This document shows, piece by piece, positions 30,330 to 39,131 of a stretch of 64,000 nt of DNA; the first letter of the stretch is position 1, and each line of letters begins with the position of its first letter. The stretch lies in assembly GCF_016612995.1 (NCBI RefSeq), contig NZ_JAEOAH010000017.1, positions 62,001 to 126,000 on the forward strand. The letters are read 5' to 3'. The notes under the pieces are model-generated. The model saw only the letters and a list, made by a program, of their open reading frames with translations. It searched no databases and had not been told where the DNA came from. The position numbers were made by a program, and so were the translations under genes. The stretch comes from Viridibacillus soli. Its GTDB lineage: Bacteria > Bacillota > Bacilli > Bacillales_A > Planococcaceae.

Positions 30330-31396
30330 TGCGTCATCGCCTCCTCTAATCTCTCCATTGCTTCAGGTGCTTTCATGCCCACTCGGAACCATGCACCTTC
30401 CATTCCAATAAAATTCTCCGTATGTCTAAGCACTATGCCACGCTCTAGCAAATACATGAAAAATGCTTTCGACTGCTCACTATTCGGTAATTGAAAACTT
30501 ACATAATTCGTCACACTATCCGTGACAAGACAATTATTTTCACGTAAAAACACTTGGAAACGCATACGCATTTTCGCTGCATATTCGCAAGCTTGCTGGC
30601 GAAATACATCTTGCTCCTTACTTAAACAATGTGCACCAATTTCGGCTGCTAAACCATTAATATGCCAATGAGGCGCTAATCTTTGTATTTCATTTGAGAC
30701 TTCAGAAGATGCCACCATATAGCCAAGTCGAATACCTGCAATCGCGTACATTTTCGTCATAGAACGGACGATAATTAGATGGGGGTTTTGCGTTACTGCA
30801 TTTATGAAGGATTCCCCCTCATCAACAAAGTCTATAAAAGCTTCATCTAAAACGATGCTACAATTAGCACTTTTTGCCGAAGCAATCAACTGTTGAATAT
30901 CCTTTTTTGGTGGCAATACACCAGTCGGATTATTAGGAGTACAAAGATATAGAACATCTGCATTTTGCATAGCATGTTGAAGTTCGTCTAATGGTAACTT
31001 CCAACTGGCGATATCTTCACAAATAACGTGCTGTATTTCTACATCATTTCCCTTTAATGTCGCTTCATATTCAGAAAAGGTTGGATGTACAATAATTGCA
31101 TTATTTCCCCGGAAATATGTCGCAAGAAGCGAGAATATTTCTGCCGCACCATTACCTAAAACGATGCTTTCTGTAGAAATGCCATGATAATTAGCGACAG
31201 TAGATAGAAAGGGCTCGCCTTCTGGATCCGGATAGCGCTGCAATAATGGTAAGAAATTTCCCCAATCATTTTTGATAAAGTCCGGTGCTCCTGCAGGATT
31301 TACATTTTCGCTGAAGTCCAATATATTACTAGGCTGTTTGATACCCAGCTGCGCAAATAAACGATGTGGATTTGCTCCGTGATTAGGTAATGACAA
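30302..31396 (-). CDS. cobD: Threonine-phosphate decarboxylase-like aminotransferase CobD
   Basis: PLP enzyme of the fold-type I class that makes (R)-1-amino-2-propanol O-phosphate, the linker of the nucleotide loop. The 364-residue protein starts with the family's NHGANPHRLF, has DFSENVNP, and its PLP lysine is in RSMTKMYAIAG. Histidinol-phosphate aminotransferases look similar, but the operon position between cbiB and cobU favours CobD. It overlaps both neighbours slightly. Confidence 0.88.
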   Translation of the reverse strand: MSLPNHGANPHRLFAQLGIKQPSNILDFSENVNPAGAPDFIKNDWGNFLPLLQRYPDPEGEPFLSTVANYHGISTESIVLGNGAAEIFSLLATYFRGNNAIIVHPTFSEYEATLKGNDVEIQHVICEDIASWKLPLDELQHAMQNADVLYLCTPNNPTGVLPPKKDIQQLIASAKSANCSIVLDEAFIDFVDEGESFINAVTQNPHLIIVRSMTKMYAIAGIRLGYMVASSEVSNEIQRLAPHWHINGLAAEIGAHCLSKEQDVFRQQACEYAAKMRMRFQVFLRENNCLVTDSVTNYVSFQLPNSEQSKAFFMYLLERGIVLRHTENFIGMEGAWFRVGMKAPEAMERLEEAMTQWFQVNSSL

Positions 31397-32339
31397 CGTA
31401 AATCCCTCCCAAAATGACCATCAGTAGCCAAAATAATACTGTCACAGATTGCATCTGTTCAATAGATCGTTTAATATGCTGTGGCGCTAATTCAATAAGA
31501 CGCTCACCCATTTTCGCACGATTAGAGACAATACCTTTATAGCTATTAACACCACCTAGTTGAATACCTAATTGATACGCAGTAGCCGCTTCTAGCCAGC
31601 CACTATTCGGGCTCGGATGCTTTTTGGCATCCCGCAACCACCCTTTTATGCGATATGTAAATGATTTTCCACTGTCATTTCTTGTCCCTATCATAAGCAG
31701 TAAACCGGTCATTCTACTTGGTACATAATTTAATACATCGTCCACATGTGCTGCAACGTATCCGAAATCAGCAAAGCGCTCATTTTTGTAGGCAACCATG
31801 GAATCGAGTGTATTTACTGCCTTATACATCCACAATCCAGCCCCGCCGAATAAAAACGCCCAAAATAGAGGTGCTGTTACACCATCGCTCGTATTTTCGG
31901 ATACTGTCTCAACAACACCGCGGGTCACTTCAGGTACTGTTAAATGATCTGTGTCGCGACCTACAATCCAAGATAATTTCACACGTGCTTCCTGTAAATC
32001 CCCAGCCACAAGCGGATTGTATACATCTAATGCCGCTTCTTTTAAACTCTTTTGCGCTAAGCCAACAGCAATTAAAACGGATTCAACAAGAATACCTAAG
32101 AAAATATCAATAGAATAAGCTATGTAAGTCACCGCAAATGACATAGCTGTTGTTAAACCGACAACAATTATGACGAGGAACAACCCCTTTAACTTACGGT
32201 TATTCCCTTTATTCAATCGTTCTGTTAGCTTAGCAATGAGCGTGCCAATCCAGCGTACGGGGTGTGGCATGTTAGGTGGATCACCGATTAAACGATCTAA
32301 CGCGACCCCGATTGTACAAGCAAGTATATGTGCTAACAT
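31383..32339 (-). CDS. cbiB: Adenosylcobinamide-phosphate synthase CbiB
   Basis: Membrane enzyme that couples aminopropanol phosphate to adenosylcobyric acid. From the ATG at 32339 it has 318 residues and several membrane spans. It carries DRLIGDPPNMPHPVRWIG at the N-terminus and the central ENTSDGVTAPLFW motif. The longer frame to 32396 overlaps the preceding gene with no ribosome binding site. The start lies next to the stop of the ABC-CbiZ fusion. Confidence 0.92.
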   Translation of the reverse strand: MLAHILACTIGVALDRLIGDPPNMPHPVRWIGTLIAKLTERLNKGNNRKLKGLFLVIIVVGLTTAMSFAVTYIAYSIDIFLGILVESVLIAVGLAQKSLKEAALDVYNPLVAGDLQEARVKLSWIVGRDTDHLTVPEVTRGVVETVSENTSDGVTAPLFWAFLFGGAGLWMYKAVNTLDSMVAYKNERFADFGYVAAHVDDVLNYVPSRMTGLLLMIGTRNDSGKSFTYRIKGWLRDAKKHPSPNSGWLEAATAYQLGIQLGGVNSYKGIVSNRAKMGERLIELAPQHIKRSIEQMQSVTVLFWLLMVILGGIYVVIT

Positions 32340-32340
32340 T

Positions 32341-33813
32341 TTATATCCATCCCTTGGCACGTTTGTAATCTTGTAGCGCAATAACTGTAGTTTCAAAAAC
32401 GCCCCGACCTATAAGCTTACCTATATCTGTAATAGGTCCAGCGTATTCCATAAACGTACCACTTTGAGTTGATGCAATGAGAAGACTATCTGTTGATGTG
32501 CCTGTTGCAATTGTATTTGATATCGGATCCATAATCTCTTCACTGTGCATAGCCTTTGTTTTTGCTTCTGTCGCTGTAATCATAGCTTGCATAAAGGATT
32601 CATCCGTTAACTTTCCGTTAATGATCACCCAAGTATTAATCGTTCCAATATATGGCGCACTTACTCTTTCATGTGCCCTTGAAACATCTACTGCATTTCC
32701 AACACCTGCAGTTACAGCGACAATAATACTCCCTATAGAGCTTGAGAATTCTCGAATGACGACATGCTCCACCGCAACTGCCGTCATCATTGCTACCGTA
32801 TTAGATGGCATAAAATCATGCTTCTCAAGATATCGCTTTAACTCCTCATGTGCATCTTCACACATATAATTCAGATCAACTGCACGATTGACGAATGACT
32901 GGAACCAACCAAAACCAGCGTTATGAACAGCTGAGGAGACCGCTTTTAATGGAAAATCAGTACGTAGCTCAACGAATTCATCACGTATTTTGAATTGTTC
33001 CTTCGTCACTACATATGGTGCATGCGACTCAGAAACTGACGGCATCAATGTTACTTGCGGCTTTGGCAATTCTGGATGTGGATAGCTTGAGACACGTGTA
33101 TTATATACTTCAAATATTTGTTGCTCTTTTAATACTTCATGTGGTTCCCCAATAGCTCTCACACGCCCCTTTTCCATCAATAAAAGCTGATCGCAATATA
33201 GCGATGCTAAATTCATATCATGAAAAACAGAGACAACTGTTAAGCCATTTTGCACTGCCTCCAGGCGAATCATATCAAGTAATTGTCTCTGGTGTGCAAT
33301 ATCTAAATGATTGGTTGGTTCATCTAAAAGTAGAATATCGGCCTGCTGAGCAAGCGCTTGCGCTACAAATGTCCGTTGCTGCTCACCGCCAGATAAAAAC
33401 TCAAGATTTGTATGTTCATAGCAATCGACACCTGTTTGCTGCATTGCCTTTTGTACTGCTTCTTCATCCTGTTCAGACCATGTTGAAAACCAACTATTTT
33501 GATGTGGATAGCGACCTAATGTTACCGTTTCACGTACCGTATGTGAAAAGGCATGCGCATGAAGCTGAGGTAATACAGCAATTTTTCGTGCAAATGCTTT
33601 CGGTGAGAAAGTTTTGATATTTTGCTCTGCAATAAGTACTTGGCCATTTGTTGAAGGTAAAATGCCACTAATTACTTTTAATAACGTGGATTTACCACTA
33701 CCATTTGGTCCTAATATGCCAAGAATTCCACCCTTTTTTACAGTAAACGAAACGTCTTGTACTATCGGTTTGGCGGCGTCATAACCCCCAGTAATATGTT
33801 CTACAGTAAGCAT
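32341..33813 (-). CDS. Cobalamin ABC transporter ATPase fused to CbiZ amidohydrolase
   Basis: The 490-residue protein has two parts. Residues 1 to about 255 are an ABC ATPase (Walker A GPNGSGKST, signature LSGGEQQR, Walker B ILLLDEPTNHLD) of the BtuD/FecE type. Residues from about 280 are adenosylcobinamide amidohydrolase CbiZ (AVSSAVHNAGFGW, TAGVGNAVDVSR, GTSTDSLLIA). CbiZ cleaves the nucleotide loop of corrinoids so they can be rebuilt with the preferred base. The fusion links import to remodelling. It follows btuC by 2 bp. Confidence 0.92.
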   Translation of the reverse strand: MLTVEHITGGYDAAKPIVQDVSFTVKKGGILGILGPNGSGKSTLLKVISGILPSTNGQVLIAEQNIKTFSPKAFARKIAVLPQLHAHAFSHTVRETVTLGRYPHQNSWFSTWSEQDEEAVQKAMQQTGVDCYEHTNLEFLSGGEQQRTFVAQALAQQADILLLDEPTNHLDIAHQRQLLDMIRLEAVQNGLTVVSVFHDMNLASLYCDQLLLMEKGRVRAIGEPHEVLKEQQIFEVYNTRVSSYPHPELPKPQVTLMPSVSESHAPYVVTKEQFKIRDEFVELRTDFPLKAVSSAVHNAGFGWFQSFVNRAVDLNYMCEDAHEELKRYLEKHDFMPSNTVAMMTAVAVEHVVIREFSSSIGSIIVAVTAGVGNAVDVSRAHERVSAPYIGTINTWVIINGKLTDESFMQAMITATEAKTKAMHSEEIMDPISNTIATGTSTDSLLIASTQSGTFMEYAGPITDIGKLIGRGVFETTVIALQDYKRAKGWI

Positions 33814-33815
33814 AA

Positions 33816-34811
33816 TTACGCACCTTTCGTTCTTCTCTGACGGAAAAAGATATATGAAAATACAGGCGCACCGATAAATGCGGTAATAACGCCGATTGGT
33901 AATTCTGTTGGCGCAATAATTGTACGAGCAACCAAATCACAGATGATTAATAGTGACGCACCGTTAAGAAATGATAATGGTAAAAGATGTCGATGATCGG
34001 CACCGAATACTAATCGTGTCATATGTGGCACCACAAGTCCGACAAAACCAATTGTTCCAGACACTGCAACCGCGGCACCTGTTAACATTGAACCACCTGT
34101 TAATATCATTATTTTGCTCTTTTTCACATCAACACCAAGATATTTTGCACGTTCTTCTCCAAATAACATTGCATTTAATTCGCGGCGATTTAACCATAAT
34201 AAAAATGAACCGATAAGGACAAAAGGCCACACCATTTTGACATATGGCCAGCCACGCATCGAGACACTTCCCATAAGCCAACCAATAATTTGACGTAACT
34301 CCTCACCTGTTAAAGCAATCATCAACGAAATAACAGACCCTAAAAATGAACTAACGATAATGCCCGTTAAAATTAATGTCTCCATTTTCAGAGTTCGATC
34401 TACTAATCGTGCAAATGCCATCACACCCATCATCGCCAATAACGCCCCTATCATGCTGAAGGTGGGTAATGTGTAAATACCTAAAATAGGGGTCGAAATG
34501 CCGAAAAAGAGCGTCACCACGGCACCTACTGAGGCACCAGATGACACTCCTAACGTATACGGATCGGCGAGCGGGTTTTTCAGCAGCCCTTGGAAAGCCG
34601 CACCTGCAATTGCCAGTGAAGCTCCTACTAATCCTGCAAGCACAACGCGCGGCATGCGTATTTTCCACAATATATTCGTCGCGGTTGGATCCGCTGCCGT
34701 ATTCCATAACGTGCTGATCGACACTTTAACAGAGCCAATCGATACACCTAGCCAAATACTAACGATTAAAATCACAATAGCTATGATGTATCCTAAGAAC
34801 GTTTTTCTCAC
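33816..34811 (-). CDS. btuC: Cobalamin ABC transporter permease (FecCD/BtuC family)
   Basis: The 331-residue permease has about ten membrane segments. GLVGASLAIAGAAFQGLLKNPLADPYTLG and GTIGFVGLVVPHM-type motifs mark the FecCD family shared by B12 and siderophore importers. The B12 substrate follows from the riboswitch, the neighbouring BtuF and the CbiZ fusion. It overlaps btuF by 4 bp (ATGA). Confidence 0.9.
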   Translation of the reverse strand: MRKTFLGYIIAIVILIVSIWLGVSIGSVKVSISTLWNTAADPTATNILWKIRMPRVVLAGLVGASLAIAGAAFQGLLKNPLADPYTLGVSSGASVGAVVTLFFGISTPILGIYTLPTFSMIGALLAMMGVMAFARLVDRTLKMETLILTGIIVSSFLGSVISLMIALTGEELRQIIGWLMGSVSMRGWPYVKMVWPFVLIGSFLLWLNRRELNAMLFGEERAKYLGVDVKKSKIMILTGGSMLTGAAVAVSGTIGFVGLVVPHMTRLVFGADHRHLLPLSFLNGASLLIICDLVARTIIAPTELPIGVITAFIGAPVFSYIFFRQRRTKGA

Positions 34812-35761
34812 TTAAAAGCCTCTGGATATACAGCTTTTGCAATTTCCTCTAATCCTTCAGCAAGACGAGGACCTGTACGGCTTGTTAAGTTGGCATCCAC
34901 TTGAACAACAGCATCATTTTTAACAGCTGTTATACTATCAAAACCTTGACGTTTTTTCACCTTTTCGACAATCCCCTTTACATAGTTGTACTGTACGATA
35001 ATTACATCTGGATTGCGTTTTACTATTTCTTCAGGATTAATTTTGAACCAACCTGTTTGATCTGCTGTAGCATTTTTAATATTAGCTAAGTCAAACATTT
35101 CTTGCATAAATGTATCTTTACCAGCTGTGTAAATTTCAGGTTCACCTTGTGTTTCGACAAATGCTGTTTTTTGTTTTACATCTTTTACTTTTGCTTGTAC
35201 TTCTTTTACTTTTGCTTTCATATCTGAGACAATTTTAGTCGCTTCATCTGTTTTGCCTGTAATGCGACCAATTTGCTCAATTGTTGCATAGGTTTCAACA
35301 AAACTTATTGCATTTTTTACAATGAAAACCTTAATCCCTGCATCACGAAGCTGTTGTAAACCTGCTTCAGCATATGTCACACTTGATTCGTGTGCGAAAA
35401 CAACATCTGGGTTTAAACTAATGATTTTCTCAGCGTCAAATTTCATACCACCAATTTTTTTCTTTTTTGTTGCAGCTTCAGGATAATCGTCTAAATCAGA
35501 AACACCTATAATTTCTTTATCTAGTCCTAATGCGAAAAGGATTTCCGTATTACTTGGCATAAGTGAAACGATGTTTTTTGGTGCTTCTTTAAATTTCACG
35601 TCATTGCCTAATGCATCAGTAGTTGTTAATGGGAATTCAGCTGCCTGTTGCTCTGTTGCTGGTTCATTATTTTCTTTTTTCTTTACGTCTTCTTGGTTAC
35701 AGCCAACTAGTAATCCTAGAGTAAGCGCAAGGACTAACCAAAATTGCCAAACTTTTTTCAT
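34808..35761 (-). CDS. btuF: Cobalamin-binding lipoprotein BtuF
   Basis: Substrate-binding protein of 317 residues with a lipoprotein signal peptide (LLVGC, lipidated Cys21) and a class III helical-backbone binding fold (IVSLMPSNTEILFALG, PDVVFAHES, NPDVIIVQY). It captures corrinoids outside the membrane for BtuC. AAGGAGG precedes the ATG, immediately downstream of the riboswitch terminator. It is the first gene of the operon. Confidence 0.9.
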   Translation of the reverse strand: MKKVWQFWLVLALTLGLLVGCNQEDVKKKENNEPATEQQAAEFPLTTTDALGNDVKFKEAPKNIVSLMPSNTEILFALGLDKEIIGVSDLDDYPEAATKKKKIGGMKFDAEKIISLNPDVVFAHESSVTYAEAGLQQLRDAGIKVFIVKNAISFVETYATIEQIGRITGKTDEATKIVSDMKAKVKEVQAKVKDVKQKTAFVETQGEPEIYTAGKDTFMQEMFDLANIKNATADQTGWFKINPEEIVKRNPDVIIVQYNYVKGIVEKVKKRQGFDSITAVKNDAVVQVDANLTSRTGPRLAEGLEEIAKAVYPEAFK

Positions 35762-35782
35762 TTAATATTCCTCCTTATTCAT

Positions 35783-35813
35783 AAAAAAAATCCCTCGTTT
35801 TTGCGACGAGAGA
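35783..35813 (-). terminator. Riboswitch-controlled terminator
   Basis: TCTCTCGT pairs with ACGAGGGA around GCAAAA and is followed by TTTTTTTT, directly before the btuF ribosome binding site. It is the expected expression platform of the cobalamin riboswitch. Confidence 0.85.
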
Positions 35814-35879
35814 TGCGATGACAGTTATTAAAATTCTAGCAGTGATTACACTACAAATTTACTGCCACCATTTCTATCC

Positions 35880-36070
35880 GCGTAGTTCTACTTGGTGGTC
35901 GACATGCTGGTAGGTCTCCTGGCTCGTGGTCATAGCTCGTCGTGCCTTCCCAAAGCGCTAGGCTTTTAGTGACAAATTACGACTTACTCACACTTACAGT
36001 GGCGGGACCGCATCGGATTTCCACCGATTTCCCTTTTCACTTTACATAATCTATGCAAAGAACCTTCATG
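35880..36070 (-). ncRNA. Cobalamin riboswitch
   Basis: Read on the minus strand, the leader contains GGGAAATCGGTGGAAATCCG, GCGGTCCCGCCACTGT, AAGCCTAGCG and the B12 box GAGCCAGGAGACCTACCAGC. These are in the order and spacing of the cobalamin aptamer. When bound, it should favour the terminator at 35783-35813 and shut off all twelve salvage and uptake genes. Confidence 0.95.
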
Positions 36071-36107
36071 TTTCACAATATGCAATTTTTTTATTACATC
36101 GTGTTTA

Positions 36108-36136
36108 ATTATACAGAAAATTTAATACTTGTCCAA
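36108..36136 (-). promoter_or_regulatory. Promoter of the cobalamin operon
   Basis: TTGGAC (36131-36136) and TATAAT (36108-36113) are separated by 17 bp on the minus strand, placing the start about 35 nt before the aptamer core. Confidence 0.75.
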
Positions 36137-36216
36137 GCTGTTGCAAAAAGGCTTTACGGAATTATCCATAGTAAAAAGTGGTGGATAAGAGTAATGTCAG
36201 ACTGAGCGGTCAGGAA

Positions 36217-36367
36217 GTTGAGAGTAATTGAATTTGGAGCTTGAGTCATAATAGCTGAGCCCTCCGTTGTCACAGTTAATCAAGCGTCTCCAACATTTAC
36301 CCATATATCCAGCTTCGGGAGTTAAACTCTCGAGGCTACTTCCTTATTTTTCAATTTTACTCTCAAC
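36217..36367. repeat. Inverted repeat enclosing an octamer-like unit and an element fragment
   Basis: GTTGAGAGTAATTGAA (36217-36232) and TTCAATTTTACTCTCAAC (36350-36367) are near-perfect reverse complements about 117 bp apart. Inside are one degenerate unit related to the TATGACTC arrays (about 36236-36265, opposite orientation) and a left-end fragment of the dispersed 3'-UTR element (about 36302-36345). No gene is visible between 36137 and 36490. Confidence 0.6.
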
Positions 36368-36489
36368 TTTTTGGGGGTTATGCTTCTAACAGATATCTTT
36401 TTTTAATTGAATCAATCACTATGCTTAGATTAGCTGGTTCCATTCCAAAAAAATAAATTCCTATGTTCATTCCGGGTATTTATCCCAAA

Positions 36490-36535
36490 CAAAAAGACTA
36501 CTACTCACTTTTTGGGTGTGTAGTAGTCTTTTTTA
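36490..36535. terminator. Bidirectional terminator, downstream of argS
   Basis: AAAAAGACTACTAC pairs with GTAGTAGTCTTTTT. On the minus strand it is the first terminator after the argS stop at 36805. The 270 bp between is filled by two dispersed elements. Confidence 0.8.
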
Positions 36536-36551
36536 CTGGACATTTATCGGC

Positions 36552-36677
36552 TTATCTAGCTTCAGGCGCTAGACTCTCGAGGTCACTTGGGCCCACACGA
36601 TGCGGGTCATGCAACCGTTGCGACAGGACGTCGCGAACTTAGGTTGCCTTCCTTGATCGGGCGCCTTCAGCATTAAT
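36552..36677 (-). repeat. Dispersed 3'-UTR repeat element, copy e (argS)
   Basis: The left end TATCTAGCTTCAGGCGC and right end GCGCCTTCAGCATTAAT keep the closing stem through changed bases (AGGCGC with GCGCCT). The interior differs from copies b and f but still folds, with GCAACC pairing with GGTTGC around GCGAC...GTCGC. Confidence 0.7.
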
Positions 36678-36679
36678 CG

Positions 36680-36803
36680 GCATATCCAGCTTCGGACGCC
36701 AGCTGCTTGGGTCACTTCGGTCTCTCGGTCAAAGGCAAAAAGCGCCTTTGATTCGAGCCCTCCAGTGCCTGTCGCAGCTAAACGGGCGTCCTCAGCATTT
36801 ATA
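36680..36803 (-). repeat. Dispersed 3'-UTR repeat element, copy f (argS)
   Basis: Full-length copy with closing arms GGACGCC and GGCGTCC. The internal hairpin is TCAAAGGC (36729-36736), loop AAAAAGC, GCCTTTGA (36744-36751): the same loop as copy b with a different but complementary stem. The right end lies 1 bp from the argS stop codon. Confidence 0.8.
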
Positions 36804-36804
36804 A

Positions 36805-38472
36805 TTACATTTTTTCCGGTGCTGTTACGCCAATTAGTTTTAATGCATTGGCGATTGTTGTGCGTACTACTGTGATTAGGGCTAGGCGTGCTTCTGAGCG
36901 ATCTTTGTTGTCAGTGTCTAGCACTTTTTCAGCATTGTAGAAGCTGTGGAATGCAGCTGCTAGCTCTTGGATATAGTTTGTGATACGGTGTGGTGCGCGA
37001 TTTTTTGCAGCGTCTGCCACGATTTGTGGGAAATCTCCTACTTTTTTCAAAGCATCGATTTCTTTTTCAGCTGTTAATAGATCTAAATGTTCTTCAGTTG
37101 CCGCTAGGCCTTGCTCTGCTGCTTGGCGCAAGATTGAAGAAATACGTGCATGTGCATATTGTGCGTAATAGACAGGATTTTCGTTTGATTGCTTAACTGC
37201 TAGGTCAAGGTCAAAGTCCATATGTGTATCACCAGCACGCATTGCGAAGTTATAGCGTACTGCGTCTAGGCCTACTTCTTCAACTAGTTCACGTAAAGTA
37301 ACTGCGTTACCTGTACGTTTACTCATTTTCACTTTTTCGCCGTCTTTCATTAGGTTTACCATTTGGATTATTTCAACTTCTAATGTATCGCGGTCGTAGC
37401 CAAGTGCTTCAATTGCAGCTTTCATACGTGGTATATAACCATGATGGTCAGCACCCCAGATGTTGATTAGTTTTGTAAAACCACGTTGAATTTTGTCTTC
37501 GTGATATGAAATATCAGGTGTTAAGTATGTGTAAGTTCCATCGTTTTTAATAAGTACGCGGTCTTTGTCATCTCCGAATGTAGTAGAACGGAACCAAGTA
37601 GCGCCATCTTCTTCAAAGACATGACCGTTGGCACGTAATTTTTCTAGAGCTGTTTCCACTTTGCCTGATTTGTAAAGTGATGTTTCTGAATACCAAACGT
37701 CAAAATCCACGCGGAAGTTAGCTAAGTCTGTTTGTAGTTTACCAAGCTCTAATTTCAAGCCATGTTGGCGGAAGAATTCGAAACGTTCTTCATCCGTTTT
37801 TTCTAAGACAGATTGACCGAATTCTTTTGCTAAATTGCCAGCAATCGTAATGATATCTTGGCCGTGGTAGCCATTTTCAGGCATTTCAGCTGCTAAGTCT
37901 AATGCTTGTTTGTAACGAGCTTCTAAAGAGGCTGCTAGTTTGTTAATTTGGTTTCCAGCATCATTGATGTAGTATTCACGTGAGACATCATAGCCTGCGA
38001 AATCTAATACATTACAAAGTGAATCGCCAACAGAAGCACCGCGTGCATGTCCTAGGTGAAGGTCACCAGTTGGGTTCGCTGATACGAATTCAACTTGGAC
38101 TTTTTCGTCTGCACCTGCTTGAGAACGACCGTAATCTGCTCCTTGTGCTAAAACGGTTGTGATCACTTCTGCTAAGTAATCTTTACGAAGTATAATATTC
38201 ATGAAACCAGGACCTGCGATGTCAATTTTCTCAATTGCTGTGCCTGTTGTATCCAGGTTTTCAATAATAGCTTCAGCGATTGAACGCGGTGGCTTTTTCG
38301 CTAATTTTGTTAGTTGCATTGCAATATTTGTTGCATAGTCACCGTTTGATTTATCTTTTGGTGTTTCTAAATGTACGTTCAATGTTGATGTGTCTTCTAC
38401 AAGACCTGCTTTGGTTACTGCTGCAAGAAGCGCTTCTTTGATTGCTTGTTGCACTTGTTCTACTGCATTCAT
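36805..38472 (-). CDS. argS: Arginyl-tRNA synthetase
   Basis: Class I synthetase of 555 residues that charges tRNA-Arg. The HIGH-type motif is [11 protein letters not shown] and the KMSK motif is [11 protein letters not shown]. The N-terminal Arg-S add-on domain and C-terminal DALR anticodon domain are both present. Its ATG overlaps the ywiB stop by one base (TAATG), with GGAGG inside ywiB. Two repeat elements follow the stop codon. Confidence 0.97.
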   Translation of the reverse strand: MNAVEQVQQAIKEALLAAVTKAGLVEDTSTLNVHLETPKDKSNGDYATNIAMQLTKLAKKPPRSIAEAIIENLDTTGTAIEKIDIAGPGFMNIILRKDYLAEVITTVLAQGADYGRSQAGADEKVQVEFVSANPTGDLHLGHARGASVGDSLCNVLDFAGYDVSREYYINDAGNQINKLAASLEARYKQALDLAAEMPENGYHGQDIITIAGNLAKEFGQSVLEKTDEERFEFFRQHGLKLELGKLQTDLANFRVDFDVWYSETSLYKSGKVETALEKLRANGHVFEEDGATWFRSTTFGDDKDRVLIKNDGTYTYLTPDISYHEDKIQRGFTKLINIWGADHHGYIPRMKAAIEALGYDRDTLEVEIIQMVNLMKDGEKVKMSKRTGNAVTLRELVEEVGLDAVRYNFAMRAGDTHMDFDLDLAVKQSNENPVYYAQYAHARISSILRQAAEQGLAATEEHLDLLTAEKEIDALKKVGDFPQIVADAAKNRAPHRITNYIQELAAAFHSFYNAEKVLDTDNKDRSEARLALITVVRTTIANALKLIGVTAPEKM

Positions 38473-38909
38473 TATTTTCCCTCCGTATAGATCATTTCTA
38501 AAGTGTACTCGCCGGCTGATTGTCCGCCAATGAGTAAGTCATATTGTAAATAAAATCGTCCGCTATTTTCGCTTGCATGCGGTTCGAATTGCATTTCCTT
38601 CGTATACGTCACAATCGGCAGTGTACCATACTCACTATTATAATGGCCGTTTTGTTCGTGATGAAGTAAAAATGGCATACGCATTTTCACATCTCCATTG
38701 CGAAGAATAACAGCCTCATTATTGCCGAATTTTAAAGTAGAACGAATTTGTTTATCTTCTTGTACTTCTTCATATTGTAAGTACGTTTGGCCTCTTTTTT
38801 GAACAAGCGTACCTTCTGACCAAAGCTCATAAGTTTCTGTTTCAGCTTCAGTTTGTCGAATTGTCGTAATTAGCTTTAGTTTTACGGGTGCTTTAAGTTC
38901 AGTTTTCAT
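38472..38909 (-). CDS. ywiB: DUF1934 family protein YwiB
   Basis: The 145-residue protein belongs to the DUF1934 beta-barrel (calycin-like) family that precedes argS throughout Bacillales. Features are a [12 protein letters not shown] start, [12 protein letters not shown] and a C-terminal [17 protein letters not shown] strand. The function is unknown. The ATG at 38909 has GGAGG 9 nt upstream. It is co-transcribed and translationally coupled with argS. Confidence 0.88.
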   Translation of the reverse strand: MKTELKAPVKLKLITTIRQTEAETETYELWSEGTLVQKRGQTYLQYEEVQEDKQIRSTLKFGNNEAVILRNGDVKMRMPFLLHHEQNGHYNSEYGTLPIVTYTKEMQFEPHASENSGRFYLQYDLLIGGQSAGEYTLEMIYTEGK

Positions 38910-39092
38910 ACTTATGCGCCTCCGTTTCATTCTTTATATAACCTTCTTATTATAGGTTAGGTTAGGTTATCTTTTCAAGATAGAAGTGAAGTTTGAAGAA
39001 TTTTAGATTCCTCCAAATTCCCAATACTCAAATATTTCATGTCGCTTCTTAGCGAAAAATAAACATTTATTTACTTTCCTTGTTGAATTGAG

Positions 39093-39101
39093 TGCTATAA
39101 T
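39093..39101 (+). promoter_or_regulatory. Extended -10 promoter of the GGDEF gene
   Basis: TGCTATAAT matches the extended -10 (TGnTATAAT), 31 bp before the ATG. No clear -35 is needed or visible. The divergent ywiB promoter lies to the left, near a short AACCT triplicate at about 38957-38970. Confidence 0.5.
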
Positions 39102-39131
39102 TGAGGGATTAACTGGTAGGAGAGAATCTAC

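Noticed and set aside
38950-38972. Telomere-like TTAGG repeats
   Set aside because: Only three short copies in a promoter region of a bacterial chromosome; chance is the simplest explanation.
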